A stretch of DNA of 64,000 nucleotides, taken from contig NC_041779.1 of the NCBI RefSeq assembly GCF_900090045.1, positions 1,187,001 through 1,251,000 on the forward strand, read 5' to 3'. Below are positions 24,778-39,180 of this stretch, in pieces. The notes below the pieces were generated by a model. It saw only the letters and a program-made list of their open reading frames with translations, did no database searches and was not told where the DNA came from. Numbering within the stretch: position 1 is the first letter of the stretch; every line of letters starts with the position of its first letter. The stretch comes from Plasmodium malariae. Its lineage: Eukaryota > Apicomplexa > Aconoidasida > Haemosporida > Plasmodiidae. Made by a program: the position numbers and the translations under genes.

Positions 24778-25852
24778 CTAAACATCTTGCACAGATAAGT
24801 TCTCAACAGCACCACCACCATTAACAATATTAATATCTTTTCTTTTTTTTTTTTTTTCATATTCCTCTTTATTATCCTTAATAAAAATAGCTGTTTCGAT
24901 AAACTCCTTCAATGAATTGAAATATTCTCCATGATCACTTATAATAATGTTATTATGCGTTCCGTCTTTTGAAATAAATAAATACTTATGCTTACTTGGG
25001 CATGTCTGTATTGGGATAGGATGGGTGGGAAATGGAAAATAATAATATGTACAGTGAACACAATAAAAAGTAAACATTGCACACACAATAAAGGTCAACT
25101 ATGTACGCGTTATTGGGTATATTAATAAAACATTCATGTAACTGCATATATAATTATGTATAAATGTAGGTGGTGCAAGTCTTTGGGGTATTTCAGATCA
25201 AACGGGCTGATACATACGAGTGATAGTATACGAAAAAAGAAAATGATATAGGGAGAAGACAAAAGGAAATACACTAATGAAATAAAAAAGACGGGAAAAA
25301 AAAAATGCTACAATAAATTTACCTCGTACAATGTTTGCGTGTGCCTAGGTGAAATAGTTTCGTCCTGAAATGAGTGAAGCATTAAAAAAAAAAAAAATAT
25401 ATATATATATGTATGTATATATATGTATATATATGTATGTATATATATGTATATATATATATGTATATATATATGTATATATATATGTATATATATGTAT
25501 GCACGTATGCATGCGCGTTTTCCCCATGCACTACATTACATGTCATAATGTACATTATACTATTTTAGGACTGCATTTTTTTTTTTTTTTTTTTTTGCTT
25601 TTATTTTTGGATCTCTTTTCTTTTTATTTTGCTAACCTTGGCAGAAATAGTAAACAAGACTGGAGAACGAATTTTCTTTATTTTTTTTTCGTTGTCCATT
25701 TTCGTTCTAATAAGGAAGTCATAACATACAAGAAAAAAATACAAGAACGGCTTTTTTTCACGTGCCATTTTTTTCATGCTTAAAAATGTGTTCTGAACGA
25801 TCAATCCGTATATCTGCGGAGGGAGGGAGGATTAGGAGCAAGTTAACGTAAC

Positions 25853-25907
<55 letters not shown>

Positions 25908-26663
25908 TACACATGTATACATACGTAAATACATGCACATATACAGGTTGCAGACACATAATTATGCGCAAAATGTAATATTAGTGTAATATTAGAAATG
26001 TGTTTTCAAAATGAAAATGCACTTACGTCTTTCTGATTTTTCAATGCCGCTTCGATAGCCACTGCTGCGCCCATGGAACTACACAAACGGGGAAAAAAAA
26101 AAAAAAATTTAATTAATTCATATATTTGCACATATACTGTATGAATACAACATATAACTATGCACACGCAAAAACATACATAAGACATACACTTATATGC
26201 ACACAATTATCCACGCAAATGAGTTTTATGTATACAAAAATACTCTCGTTTGTTGCACTATAAATATGCGGTTCCCACAAGATGGATAAAGACAGGAAGG
26301 GGGAGAGGGGAGCCATGAAAATAATTGTTGAGATAAAGTTATTACCTGCCGAATACAATTATTTTTCTTGATTTGTCTTGTTTTAAATAGTTTAAGTAAA
26401 CATTTGCGTCTTTATAAAAATATTCCTCTGATGGCTCTTCGTCATTTGTTCCGCAGCTTTGGGGGAAGGAAAAAAAAAAAAAAAAAAAAAAGAATTACAC
26501 ATATAAATATGTACATTTATATTTATGTATAGATATGTAGACATACACACGTACATACTTATGAATGCGCACTCTAAATCGCATATCCTTTTTGTGTTAT
26601 TTATTATTATGTATTGTATTATTATTATTATTAAGTATTGTATTATTATTATTATTAAGTATT

Positions 26664-26724
<61 letters not shown>

Positions 26725-28074
26725 GTATTGTATTATTATTATTATTAAGTATTGTATTACTATTATTATTAAGTATAGTATTATTATTATTATTATGTAT
26801 TGTATTATTATTATTTTATTATTTTTTTTTTTTTACCCCCTGTTTGTGCAGGAGAAAATGTTTACATCCACTTTATCGACGATGCGATCGAAAAGGTCAA
26901 CGTACAATTCTAGGTCTACAAATAAACAAGAGTTTTGTAAATATTTGGGACGGAGGTCTTATTATACATTCATGGGAATACGTAAAGAAGCATACCACAT
27001 GCTGTAATTGAGCACATGTAAACATACATATATATAAGAATAAACCATATATAGAATGATGTATAACTCGAGCAACATTATTTGCAAACGAATATTTCTC
27101 AACACATACATCCTCCATTCCCAAGGAAGTATAAAAGTATGGGTTTTTTCTCGTGGTCTGGTGCCTTTACATACCAACTGGGAGCACAAAAAAAAGGAAA
27201 GTAAAAAATGATGTTGTAACGATATGAAGTTTGTTTTTTTGTTTTTTTGTTTTTTCGTTCTGTTTAATTTTCCTCCTTTTTTTTTTTTTTTTTTTTTTTT
27301 TTTCATGTCTTTTTTCGCATTTACCATTGATGTGTATATCCATCTTCGGTTTTTACCAAAACTTCTTCGTAATTATTGCCTGATGGGGGAGGGGTGCAAA
27401 TAAAAAATAAAAAAAAGAAAAGAAAATATTAAAAATAATAATTATAAAAAAAAAAAGAAAAGAAAAGAAAATATTAAAAATAATAATTATAAAAAAAAAA
27501 AAGCTCAAAAGGGAGATTTACAAAAATGCAGTGGATGGATTACCTGGTTTTTGTGCTACGGCAGGGTCATACTCTATATAGGGGAAGGGAACAGAAAAAA
27601 AAGAAAAAATTGAAATTAAAACAGAATCAAAATATATGTTACAGTTATATAATATATTTTCTTTATCATTCCTAAGCATCTTTTATGCCATTTGTTTTTT
27701 TCTATCATTTGGTTTGGGGAACTATTCGTCTAGCATAATATTTTTCCATGCCATGGATCTGTCTCGATTTTGTTCTTTCCCTTGTTGATTAAAACTTACT
27801 ATCTTTTGCAAATATAATATCATCCTGAACCAAGTACATGTAGCCTAATAAGAAGAAGTGTGTTTGTCATGTAGTTCGCTACTGCACACACTGGTAAAAT
27901 TGACTTTTTTTTTTTTTTTTTTTTCATTTTTTCGCTTTTCAATTTATATATTTTTCCATATTTTCGATTTTTAATTTATCGAATTTTCGGCATGCATATT
28001 TCCTTACTGTTTAAGGCTACAACAAAGAGGAGTACACCACAGAGAGAAAACAAAAAAACTTTAACAATTAGCAT
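24778..28074 (-). CDS. BEM46-like alpha/beta hydrolase (eleven exons)
   Basis: Membrane-anchored serine hydrolase of the BEM46/ABHD13 family. The Plasmodium member is known as PBLP. Exons in coding order: 28008-28074, 27800-27844, 27544-27573, 27325-27379, 27110-27177, 26837-26915, 26346-26456, 26027-26078, 25637-25813, 25323-25364, 24778-25005. They sum to 954 nt (317 residues) and every junction is GT-AG and phase-consistent. The N-terminus MLIVKVFLFSLCGVLLFVVA is a signal anchor. Then come NNYEEVLVKTEDGYTHQCWY, KKPILLYFLGNGG, VDVNIFSCTNRGCGTNDEEP, the nucleophile elbow FGSSMGAAVAIEAAL (Ser in GSSMG), PVLFTISAKDETISPRHTQT (acid Asp) and KYLFISKDGTHNN (catalytic His). The usual His of the HGN oxyanion motif is Leu here (FLGN), which may affect activity. 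The C-terminus has a Lys-rich insert. Several exons are only 30-55 nt. Confidence 0.94.
26612..26830. repeat. (ATT)n microsatellite inside an intron
   Basis: Long runs of ATT interrupted by AAGT/ATGT lie in the 26457-26836 intron of the BEM46-like gene. Both strands show Ile or Leu runs for this reason only. Confidence 0.85.
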
Positions 28075-29104
28075 TTTATAAAGATGAAAATTAATATGTA
28101 TATGTATGTATATGTATGTATGTATATGTACGTATTACATACGTATGTATGTATTACATACGTATGTATGTATTACATATGTATGTATGTATGTTTATAC
28201 GTATGCACGTATTACATATGTATATATATATATATATAGGACAACTACTTTTCATAACAAGTCAGTGCTTATCCGCACGCAATATTGGACTGTATATATC
28301 TGAATTGAGAAAAAAAAGGAAGCAATTATAATCCTTTCCCCTTTTTCGTAAATATTCTCTTACACAAGCAACTTATTTCAAAAATTTAATTATTTTGCAT
28401 TATATTACACAATTTTATTTTGTTATGTTTATTTTGTTATATTTATTTTGTTATATTTATTTTGTTATATTTATTTTGTTATATTTGTTTGTTTTTTTTT
28501 TTTTAATTCATTTTATGTAGTAATTTTTTTTCTTTTTTTTATCTCAATTTTTAAGATGTTAATTGCAGAAAAAGCAGAAAAAAGAAAAAAAAGCATAATT
28601 ATTGTATATGTAAAAATGTATATAAGCACCTATATGAACATATATACACATTGCATGCATAAAATGAATATAATAATAATTATATAGGTATAATACATAT
28701 CTATATATATTAATATGTATGTGTATATGAGACTATGTATGTGTATGTGCTCTTATGTATGTATACATGTATGATATACTATTTACAACTGGTGCGGGAG
28801 GGTAGTATTTTCTTTAAAAAAAAAAGGATATGTTGTACCTTCCGTTAACAAGAAAAATAAAAAAATTATAAAATTATAAAATAAAAAAATTAAAAAATAA
28901 AAAAAAAGATAAATAAAATAAAAGCGGCAAAATAGAGAATATAATAAAAAGGACCAAATAAATTGTAGGACGCAAAAGAAAGTAAAAAAAAAAAAAAAAA
29001 AGGCTATCAAAGGAACAATATAAAAAATGCTTTACGATAAATGTATATAAGTTTACATATATATTATTATATGCACATGTATATATTTAATGCTTATATT
29101 TTTG

Positions 29105-29135
<31 letters not shown>

Positions 29136-29394
29136 TTACATATATATTTACATATCTGAGAATATTTGTAATGCTTATTCTTTACTGATACATATTTATA
29201 AGCATGCACATTTTCGTTAAAATTGAGAAAAGGTCTAAAAGAACACATATGAATATATGGGCACTTTTAAGTACGTAAATATAATATATATAAATATTTA
29301 TATAATAAGTATACATCCATATGTATATATATTTTTCTCTTAACGTTTAATTGGAGCTTGATAGCAATATTAAAAACTTGAAAAAGGAGTATTC

Positions 29395-29426
<32 letters not shown>

Positions 29427-29833
29427 TATTTTTTCTGTTTGTTTTGTGTGTTACATTCTTTTGTTTTTTACTCCTTTATTTTGCACTCTTGATCATTAAT
29501 ATAAATTTTATAAAAAGGGTAAAGCAAAAATAAAAAAAAAAAAAAAATTTAATAATTCAATAATTTAATAACTGAATTGAATAACTGAATTGAATAACTG
29601 AGTTGAATAACTGAATATCTTAATAACTGAATTGAATAACTGAAATGAATAACTGAAATGAATAACTGAATTGAATAATAGAAATGTTGAATAATTGAAA
29701 TATTGAATAATTGAAATATTGAAAAATTAAAAAAATTGAAAAATTAAAAAAATTGATAATGTGAACATATGAAAATTTGATAGGTGAAAAAAGAAGTTTA
29801 ACTTAAAAATAGGACATCAACGGGAATACATTT
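28075..29833. other. Region between the BEM46-like gene and the SNF2 gene
   Basis: It should contain the promoter of the BEM46-like gene (minus strand) and the 3' UTR of the SNF2 gene. It has a TGTATGTATATG repeat (28094-28225), poly-A runs, and at about 29560-29700 a 13-nt TGAATTGAATAAC repeat. I see no CDS. Confidence 0.65.
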
Positions 29834-29882
29834 TTATTTCATATCGACTGCGTTTAATGCATCCTGAAGGGGAAAAAATAGG

Positions 29883-29915
<33 letters not shown>

Positions 29916-32900
29916 AAATGAAAAATGAAAAATGAAAAATGAAAAATGAAAAAATGAAAAAATGAAAAAATGAAAAAATAGGAAAAATATCAAATGTAAT
30001 TATTTGTTCTACCAACTGTTCACAACTCGAGTTGTAAAAAAAAAAAAAAAAAAATCGTAAGAATTATAGATACAACACAATAATGTAAACATTATAAACA
30101 AATTCGTAACTTAACATACAAACAACAATAACAAATATATATATGTTCAATTCTTATTCTTTCGAGCAAAATAAAATAATCAAACGATAGAACATTACCT
30201 TTATCAAAGCACTTTGTAGCAAATCGCTGTTTCCGCCAAAAGCTTGATCAAGATGTAATTTTGCTTTACAGCACTGTGAGACATGGGTAAAATAAAATAA
30301 ATAAATAAATAAATAAATAAAAAATAAATATATAAAAAATAAATAATAAATAAATAAAAAATATATAAAAAATAAATAATAAATAAATAAAAAATATATA
30401 AAAAATAAATATATAAAAAATAAATATATAAAAAATAAATAAATAAAGGAAACGATAAGATAACATGATACGATGGCGCGATAGCATTACATGGTAAGAA
30501 CAAAATAGCAATAATTACAAAGTGCAATAACTTCGTTAATTAAATGTACATTATGAAAATAAAAGGAAAAGATAACAATATACATGCCTTAACCACGCCA
30601 TCAAACCAACGAAGAGAAGCCATATATGAAAGCAAAAAAAAAAAAAAATTGCAATTTTTGGTAATAACCTTCAGTATGCTCTCTTCGATGGTGTTCTTGC
30701 AGCACAACCTGTATATGTAAACTTCGTTTTTCTGGCCTGAAGAATGCGAAGAAGATATGGTTATATCCAATGCCTTTCAACGTACGTGGGTAATGCCTAT
30801 GCACTTGAGCTAATTAACTCACAATGAAATACATATATTATAAATCAAACAAACACAATATGCACTGTTTGCTTTACCCAGCCTGTGGACTCTATCCTCC
30901 GCTTGTCTATCGTTGTGTGGATTCCAGTCCTACGAAGGAGAAAAACGACAGTGATAGTGATGACAGAGATATGGAAAACATGAAAAACATGAAAAACATG
31001 AAAAACAAGAAAAACATGAAAAACAAGAAAAACATGAAAAACAAGAAAATCATGAAAAACATGAAAAACATGATAAACAAGAAAAACAAGAAAAACGAGA
31101 AAAACAAGAAAAACGAGAAAAACAAGAAAAACAAGAAAAAATAAAAAAAGAATATTACATGAAAAATGTAAAACATAACATGAACAATATAAAATATAAC
31201 ACGAAAAATGTAAATTAAAACACAAGCATAATCATGTTCATTTATTATTTTTTTTTTTTTTTTTTTTTTTTTGCTATTCCCCTTGGCTTCTTCCTTTTTT
31301 GCTTCGCGCTTGCTCCTTACCTGATCCATGAGAATAACGTGGTTGGCGGCAATCAAGTTGAGGCCTACGCCCCCGGCCTTGGTAGACAGCAAAAAGATAA
31401 AAACATTTTCGCTTTTTGAAAAACGCTTTATAATTTTTTGTCTTTCAATAGTATTAGTTGAACCATCCAGTCTAACATAGATTTGATTTCTCGTCTTATT
31501 ATCAGATGTAAAAGACGTCGATGTTGTAGTTGAAGAAAAACAACAATCCTTTTCTTCACTTTTGTTATAATCGTTATTTAGATCTTTGTTTTTAATGGAA
31601 TTTTCTTTCTCTTCCGTATTGTCCAAGTCCTCCGCTATTAACAATCCTCCTTCTGTTACTCCATCTTGGGCTGCTCCATCTCCCGCCCTCTCCACAGCTT
31701 TACTACCTTCACCAGGCTCGTTCTTGCTAACACTCTGCGTACTCCTCAAGCATTGCAAATGATTTTTGAAATCTTGTTCATCATAAATAAACTCATATAG
31801 TAAAGCCTCTTCAATTATGTCAAGGAAGGTGGTAAACTGCGAGAAGATTAACACTTTTTCTCTTTTTTGTCTTATTTCTCTAATAAGACAAATCATATGA
31901 TGAATTTTGGTACTATTTAAAATATGCTCCTTTGCTATTAAATATTTATTTAAATTTGTATCTCCTTGTGATATTAAATGTTTAATAGATAAATGGATAT
32001 CAAAATCTGATATTTTCATAAATTCATTTTCTACTGTTTTTAAATCTAAATCTATATATTGATCTGTGTTGTTATAAAAATATTTGGATATATTTTTTAT
32101 GTCTTCTACTGAGTAGTAATATTTATGTAATAATGGATGATTACATATTCGGCGAAGAATAAATATAGAGGCGTTAATCATCTTTCCACGCACTTCTTTA
32201 CCAGCTGTGGTAAGACCTTCTTGCACTAATTCATCGTCTCTCTTATTAATAATTATATTACTTTCCTTGTTTTCCTCCTCCTCTGCTCGTTCGATGTTTA
32301 TTGTTTCCTCGTCTATCTTGTCATCATCATCGTCATCATCGTCAACGTCGTTCCCCATATCATTATTTCCGATATGATCCATGCTGCTTATATCGTTCTT
32401 GCCAATATCATCCCCGCTAACACTATTTCCCTTTTCCGGACCGTTGTTACATGAATCGGCTTCATTAATAGACTGCTTCTTAACTACCACATCGATGCTA
32501 AGTGCTTCTTTATTGCCTGTTCCATCCACCAATCCTTTATCCCCCTTATGAGTTCCTTTCTTCTCCAGAATGGTGCTTATCCTTTCCAGTTCACTTTTAC
32601 TTGAATGCTTTTGTAAAAACTCAAGATGCTTGTGCGTATGTTGTAGTTTTGAAAATATTTCATCTTTATATAAATTCATTTGTGTACAGTTTAATGGTAA
32701 CTTTATAATAACACTATGTTTTTTAGGCATATCAATGAAAACATGTTTTTTCGACCTTCTCAAAATATATGGCTCTATAATAAGTTGCAATAAAATTATT
32801 TCCTTATTCTTCAACTCCACATGCTTTACATCGTTTCTTATAATTTCGATTAAATAATTTTTTATAATATTGCTCGTCTCTTCTGTCAGGTATACACCTG

Positions 32901-34302
32901 CATCGCTTCCCCTGTCGTCCACCTGCTTTTCCGCATATTGCGCATTCACTGTACTTCCCCTATCTCGCTCCGACTTTATATCATATATATCAAATAGTTT
33001 GTCGCTCCGCAGTGGAGTGCTTTCGGATATGGCCTGCTCCTCTCCGTCCTTCTTATTCACAGTATCTTGATACATTTTTACAAATGCACTCAAGGCATTA
33101 TTTATATTTTCTTCCGTAAATATATCTGGCATTAGAAACAAAAGTAGATTCATCAATTCTTGTGTCTTGTTTTGTATAGGTGACCCTGTTAATAATATTT
33201 TATTATTAAAAACAATTTTTTTTTGTAATTTTTTATATATTAAAGAATTTTTATTTTTCAAAAAGTGGGCTTCATCAAATATTAGATAATCATATTTTTT
33301 TATTTGTCGAAAATAGGAAACATCATTCTTACCTATAAGCATATTAATACTAGTAACAATTAAATGTATATTATTTGTCTTATTTGTAAAAATATCATAT
33401 GCTAAATATTTCCTCTCATTCTGACTTCCATAATATATTATTTTATGATTTCTTAAATAAGGACACCACATATTTATTTCATTATTCCAATTTTTTAACA
33501 AACTAGTTGGTGCTACAATAATCGTTTTATTTTGTAATTCTCCTGTCCTGTACATGTAATCTAAAAATACACAAGTCTGTGCTGTTTTTCCTAATCCCAT
33601 TTCATCAGCTAAGATTCCATTTTTTTTTTCTTTATATAATATATATAACCAAAAAACACCACATTTTTGATAATTCTTTAACTTATGAAACGTATCAACA
33701 TGTTTTTCAAAATCTTCAAAATTTGCATCATAATTGCTTATTCGGAAAGACCCTTTTACAAATTCTTTTATTATATCTTGTCTTTTCTCTCTTTCATTGG
33801 CTGTAAAATATTCAATAATTTTATTTTTTATCTTTATAGATATAAATATGCACTCAAATAACACCTTTAAGTTATTCTTATATTCCTCAATTTCTTTTTC
33901 ATTCGATGTTATAAGATCATTCTCCTTCAAATACGAAGAGACCTGACTTTCTCCATCATACTCCTTTTTGAGTGTGTCCTCCTTCGCTTCATTTCGTCCA
34001 CTCATTCTGCTCATTCCGCTAATTCCGTTTAGCCCATTTAACTCTGTTTTTTCTCCTTTTATTTCACTATTTCTTTTCTTGTTATTCTTGAAGCCTCCTT
34101 CCTTCTCATTTTCCGCTACACTGTTCGAGCTGTCCAGTACTCTTCTCAATTTTTTTTTTTTTTTCTTTTTCAAAACACGCTCGTCGCTTTTCTTTTCCTC
34201 TGCTTCGTCCAGCTTCTCTTTATACACATATTTGTCGAAATCAAATAAGTTGTTCGTTAATTTTCTTTTTCTCAACGGGTCAACGAATTCGAAAACGTCC
34301 AT
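29834..34302 (-). CDS. SNF2-family ATPase, SMARCAD1/Fun30 (ETL1) type
   Basis: Nuclear ATP-dependent chromatin remodeller; Fun30/SMARCAD1 proteins act in heterochromatin maintenance and DNA end resection. Exons: 31321-34302, 30878-30929, 30669-30736, 30199-30273 and 29834-29863 (3207 nt, 1068 residues), all in phase. Motif I is GILADEMGLGKTAQ (about residue 235) and motif II is DYLIFDEAHFLKN. The string INMWCPYLRNHKIIYYGSQN, LLTGSPIQN and LLLFLMPDIF are characteristic of the SMARCAD1 group. The C-terminal lobe has VLIFSQFTTFLDIIE, VRLDGSTNTIERQKIIKRF and LSTKAGGVGLNLIAANHVI. Across the first intron comes DWNPHNDRQAEDRVHRLG, then QKNEVYIYRLCCKNTIEESI. The unspliced frame runs on into intron 1 and would give a false Phe-rich end. 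Parasite-specific inserts rich in Asp, Asn and Glu interrupt both lobes. The ATG at 34302 opens MDVFEFVDPLRKRKL. Confidence 0.95.
30960..31142. repeat. 9-nt repeat (AAAAACATG / AAAAACAAG) in intron 1 of the SNF2 gene
   Basis: About twenty units lie inside the 30930-31320 intron. They produce open frames on both strands (Lys-Asn-Met on plus, Phe-Met/Val-Phe on minus) that are not coding. Confidence 0.85.
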
Positions 34303-35888
34303 TTTGGCTCGTTCTGCTTCGTTTTATCTTTTTCCTTTATTTTTCCTCGTTTTTCCGCGTTCTACTTCGTTTAATTGTTTTGCTTTAGTTTGCTACACTT
34401 TTCCTCGTTTTTCTTTTACTTTTTTAATTTACTTTTCCTCGTTTTATCACTTTGTATATTTTTTTTTTTTTTTTTTTCCTTAACATGTCAGAAAAAAGCG
34501 GATCTCCTTACGCTTTAACCTGGTAACTTGCTCAATTTTAGCTATTTTTTTCGTCACTTTTTTCCAATTTTCTCGAATTACTCCAAAAAAAAAAAAAAAA
34601 AAGAAAAGAAAAAATTTAACCATTAGACAGTTCACAAAATGTGTGCAAAAAAAAATTTCGTGGATGATAAAATAACCAGTGTTCAAAAATAGTACAGCTT
34701 GAACATAAAAATAAATGGTAATATGTCCCTTTAATAAACGTTATAAAAAACGGTAAAAGGTGTGGCGAAATAATAAAATAAAGAAAAAAAAAAAAAAAAA
34801 AACAGATTAACATAAAATACACCAAGGTAAATGCACACACACTGATGAATAATATGAACAGTTCATAAAAAAAAAATATATATATATAATAAAAAAGCTG
34901 AACAATTCAAAAAAAAACTGAGTAATTCAAAAAAAAACTGAGTAATTCAAAAAAAAAATTGATAATTTTGTAAAAAAGGGATATATTCTTAAAAAAAGGA
35001 TAAATGCGTAAAAAATTGATATATCCATAAAAAATGAGTAAACCATAAAATGGTGAATAATTCATAAAAAAATGAACGAACCATAAAAAAGGAATAGGCG
35101 ATTCAATTGCAAGCCATTAAGCATAACTCGACGAGATTAAGATTTGTATATCCTCTCTTCATTAAAAGAGGAAATGGGAATACCAAAAAGTATAATACCA
35201 AAAATAAACAAAATGCAATTTTTAAAACAACAAAAAAAGGAGTAGTATATATATGTGTACATAAACATTATGGGAATATTGCGCACTTATTGCTGAACAT
35301 ATCGTAATATTACATAAAGGTCATATATACATATATGTACGTATGAAAGTATATACGTATGTAAGTATATACGTATGTATAAATGTATGTATATACGTAT
35401 ATATGTATGTATGTATATAAGTATATATGTATGTATGTATATAAGTATATATGTATGTATATAAGTTTATATATATGTATATAAGTATATATATATGTAT
35501 ATAAGTATATATGCATATATATGTATACGTATGTATATGAAAAAAGGTAATTAGCAATAAACTGAAAAAAAGTAAAAAGCGCAAGTAAGAACTGTTCGAA
35601 AAAAAAAGAAAAAAGAGAAAAAAAGGAATTAATAAAAGATTGCTGAATAAGGCCCGTTCATTCTTAGTATATTAAGTCATTTTTAAAGCGTACACTGAAA
35701 TACACATTTTTTAAAATGAATATATTAGTTTAGATGAGCGAAAAAGTAAACGCAAAAATGAGCTGTGTTATAAGTGATATATGTACATAAATGTGTGTAC
35801 ATATTTGTCTGTGAGCAATGTAGCGATATATATATATATACACATTATATACTAATCTATGCATATCGTACACATATAAATATATATA

Positions 35889-35935
<47 letters not shown>

Positions 35936-36300
35936 TTTACATATATAAACACATATACATAATATATGTATATATAAAACTAACGAAGCCTCTCACATCC
36001 TCTAGCTCATTTACAATTTTATTTTAACTAAAACTGTTCTACTTTTTAATTCACTAAATCTTTAAAATTTTTGTGGATGGTGCTTTTAAAAATATTATTT
36101 TCTTAATACGAAAAAAGAAAGGGAAATTATTTCTACATACATGCATACCAATGTACATATATGCACGTGTAGTAATAAAAAAAAGTATTTTTATAATTCG
36201 TAGTGAATATGAAAAAAAATTGTGGAAAAAAATGTTTCTTACATATATTTATATTTTTAAATATAATAGCTTTAACTATTTTTGAAATGTAAAATAAATA
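34303..36300. other. Upstream region of the SNF2 gene
   Basis: Promoter side of the SNF2 gene. It contains a (TTTTCCTCG...)-like T-rich zone to 34460, an AAAAAACTGAGTAATTC repeat (34895-34960) and a TATACGTATGTAAGTA repeat (35336-35520). A 66-codon open stretch at 35107-35307 (+) has ordinary composition (KHNSTRLRFVYPLFIKRG) but lacks an ATG. It could be an exon; I do not call it. Confidence 0.55.
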
Positions 36301-37714
36301 TCATAATAATAATTTCTGCTATTATATTTCCTCGTTGTATTGAAGTTCTATTTTTATTTATTTTACACATTGACTTGTTCCACGCGTAGCAAATAAAATA
36401 GAAAAAACAATAATTTAACGTAATAATAAAAAAAAAGTAAAAGAAAATTAATTTTTTTTAGTTCATAGCCTTTAATTCTTTTTTATTAAAATTTAAGTAT
36501 TTTTACTTGAATTTAAAATATATACCTTTATTTTTAAAAAGTTCAAAATATTGGCTAAGCAACTGGACTTGCTATAAAATCATCTTTTACGATGATCTAT
36601 TGCTTCGTATGGTATTATATTTATACATGTATAATAAGTATAATACGTATAATATTATATGATACATTTACATCATATGAACATGAATAAAAAAATTTTA
36701 CTACATATATGTAATATATAAATATATTTGAGAATAAAATGCATACAAATGATTTAATTTTTATATATACGAATGTAGTAATACATATATATTACATTTT
36801 ATTTTATATTTTTTTTTTTTTGCAGTTAAATGTAACTTAATAAGAATTACTTTTTAAGAACAAACGCTTGACTATATTTTTATTTATAAAAAAAAAAAAA
36901 TAAATAAGTTATACTTCAAAAATAATTGTATTAAAAAAATGTAGTTTTTATTATACTTTTTTACATAAAGGTTTATACTAAAAAAGTAAAAATATTCAGA
37001 ATTTAGAATTTTTTCCAAGTAATATATTCATTTAATTATTAATCGTTCCATTAAAAAAAGAGGGAAACATAATTTAAAGTTTTTTATGTTTTATATAAGA
37101 GAAAATGTTTTTAATTTTTTTGATATACTAAATTTTTTTTTTTTTTTCTATACATTATATATATATGTATATATATATATAGTATACATAATTATACTCT
37201 TAGAGAAAAACGAATTTTAAGGCATCATTATTTTTTATTTAAAAAATATTAAAAGACAAATATTCTGTTAACTTGATAACGCTAATATAAGAGCAAAGTT
37301 AAATATAAGTATAAACGCGGGTATGTGCATATAAATATATATATATATATATATATGTACATAGGCATGTATATATACATATTAACATATGCTAATGGAA
37401 AGACTGAGAAAAAGGAAGATTTAATAATTAACGATAATTTTTATAAGCTGATAATCTAAAATTTTCCAAAGCATAAGCTAATTTCATAAAATTAAAATAA
37501 ATATACACATCAGTATGATGTTTTTAATTCATCCTAAAAAAAAAAAGAAATAAGCCTGTTTCGGTATGAGCATATGCATTTATATATATACATGTGTACA
37601 TTTACGCGGGAAAAAAGCAAATGAGGGAAATCTACACATTACATCGTTGCTCAACAGCTTGCCGTCAAATTAACTCAAGAATTTTGATTTTATGTATGCA
37701 TGTATGTATATATG

Positions 37715-37773
<59 letters not shown>

Positions 37774-38263
37774 CGTGATAAGCATTTCGTCAAACAGATA
37801 CATTTTCACATTTGAGCAATTTATATTTTTGAATGATGAATGGAAAAGTATCTACGCACACATAAATATGTGCGTTATACTACTATTTTATGTAAAATAA
37901 TATGATTAAGTTATTAAATCATCACATTTACCTTTTCATAAAAAGAGGTAACATAATTGGTGAATAATTTATGAACAGGTCATAAAATTCCTATTTTCCG
38001 AACTATTTTTGCACACTTGTTCATAAATAAATTTTTACGCATATTATAATATCTATTCGGTTAAACGTAAAATATGAAATATGATAATTGTGAAAGTTCA
38101 ATCATAGACGCAAAAGTTAAAAACAAGTGGACAGCAAAATTGAAAAAGGATAGACAAATGATTACATAAATAATAGCAAAACATAGCAAAACAAAACTAA
38201 ACGGGAACAATCTAAAATTAAGGAATTGGCACAATTTATCATTTCAAAAATTTTGAATTGTGC

Positions 38264-38364
38264 ATGTTATTTTTGCGTCTCCTGTCTTATAAGTCTTCTG
38301 AAATAAATTCCTCTCAGACATGGATTTTACGTGTCCTGCAAAAAGGTATACTACACATTAAATA

Positions 38365-38397
<33 letters not shown>

Positions 38398-38509
38398 CAT
38401 ACATGTGTGTGTTTGCATATACATATGTATGTGTGCATATATTTATGTAGCTTCACTTTTTGGCTGTGCCCCCTCACTAAATATAAAATTACTGTTATAT
38501 CTCGCATGA
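38264..38509 (+). CDS. Candidate tiny two-exon gene or gene remnant
   Basis: 38264-38345 reads MLFLRLLSYKSSEINSSQTW and ILRVLQK, leaving one base before a GTATAC donor. After a (TA)n intron, TTTATGTAG is followed by 38451-38509 (ASLFGCAPSLNIKLLLYLA, TGA), in phase: 46 residues. The intron is also open in the same frame, so an unspliced reading is possible. Composition is ordinary and richer in G+C than the surroundings. It lies at the left edge of the island and may be a relic of a subtelomeric-type gene family; I recognise none. Confidence 0.25.
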
Positions 38510-38991
38510 ACACCAAGACACACATTAAAATATTATCCTAAAGAAATAAATGAAATTCCTTAAATTCAACAATTTATCTTAATATGTAAGAATATATATG
38601 CACAAGTCATGTAACAAATAAAATATTGAGAAGCTGAAATTTTTATTGAGTATTATTCAATTATTTTTAATTTTTTATAACATTCACTATTAGACTAAGA
38701 TTAAGTTCCGTAAAAAAGTGATCACATATTAAATTGTTTTTTTTTTAAAGAATACAAAAAAGGAAAATTAAATAAAAAGAAAAAAATATGAAAATAAGAA
38801 AATATATTAATATCTATATATACTATCTTAATATAAAAATAAAAGAATTTATGCAATTTATGAGTAAATAGAAAAATAACTTATTAAGTTTTAAACTTTC
38901 TGAATTGTACATAATTTTTCCATTTTATCCCCTTGCATACATAAATGGAAAATATTTTTTTATAGAAATGTAGTTTGTGTGAAACAGGAAA

Positions 38992-39180
38992 TGTAAATGT
39001 GTAAATGTGTAAATGTGCAAATGTGTAAATGTGCAAATGTGTAAATGTGCAAATGTGTAAATGTTCAAATGTGTAAATGTTCAAATGTGTAAATGTTCAA
39101 ATGTGTAAATGTTCAAATGTGTAAATGTTCAAATGTGTAAATGTGTAAATGTGCAAATATGTAAATGTGCAAATGTGTAC
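38992..39180. repeat. 8-nt AAATGTGT / AAATGTGC / AAATGTTC minisatellite
   Basis: Alternating 8-nt units form 16-nt pairs for about 190 nt, on the left side of the island. Confidence 0.85.

Noticed and set aside
30845..31225. Frames through the AAAAACATG repeat, and the Phe-rich tail of the unspliced SNF2 frame
   Set aside because: The repeat lies in intron 1. Splicing at 31320/30929 restores the helicase motif DWNPHNDRQAEDRVHRLG.
35107..35307. 66-codon frame of ordinary composition upstream of the SNF2 gene
   Set aside because: It has no ATG and I found no matching upstream exon. Kept only as a possible exon.
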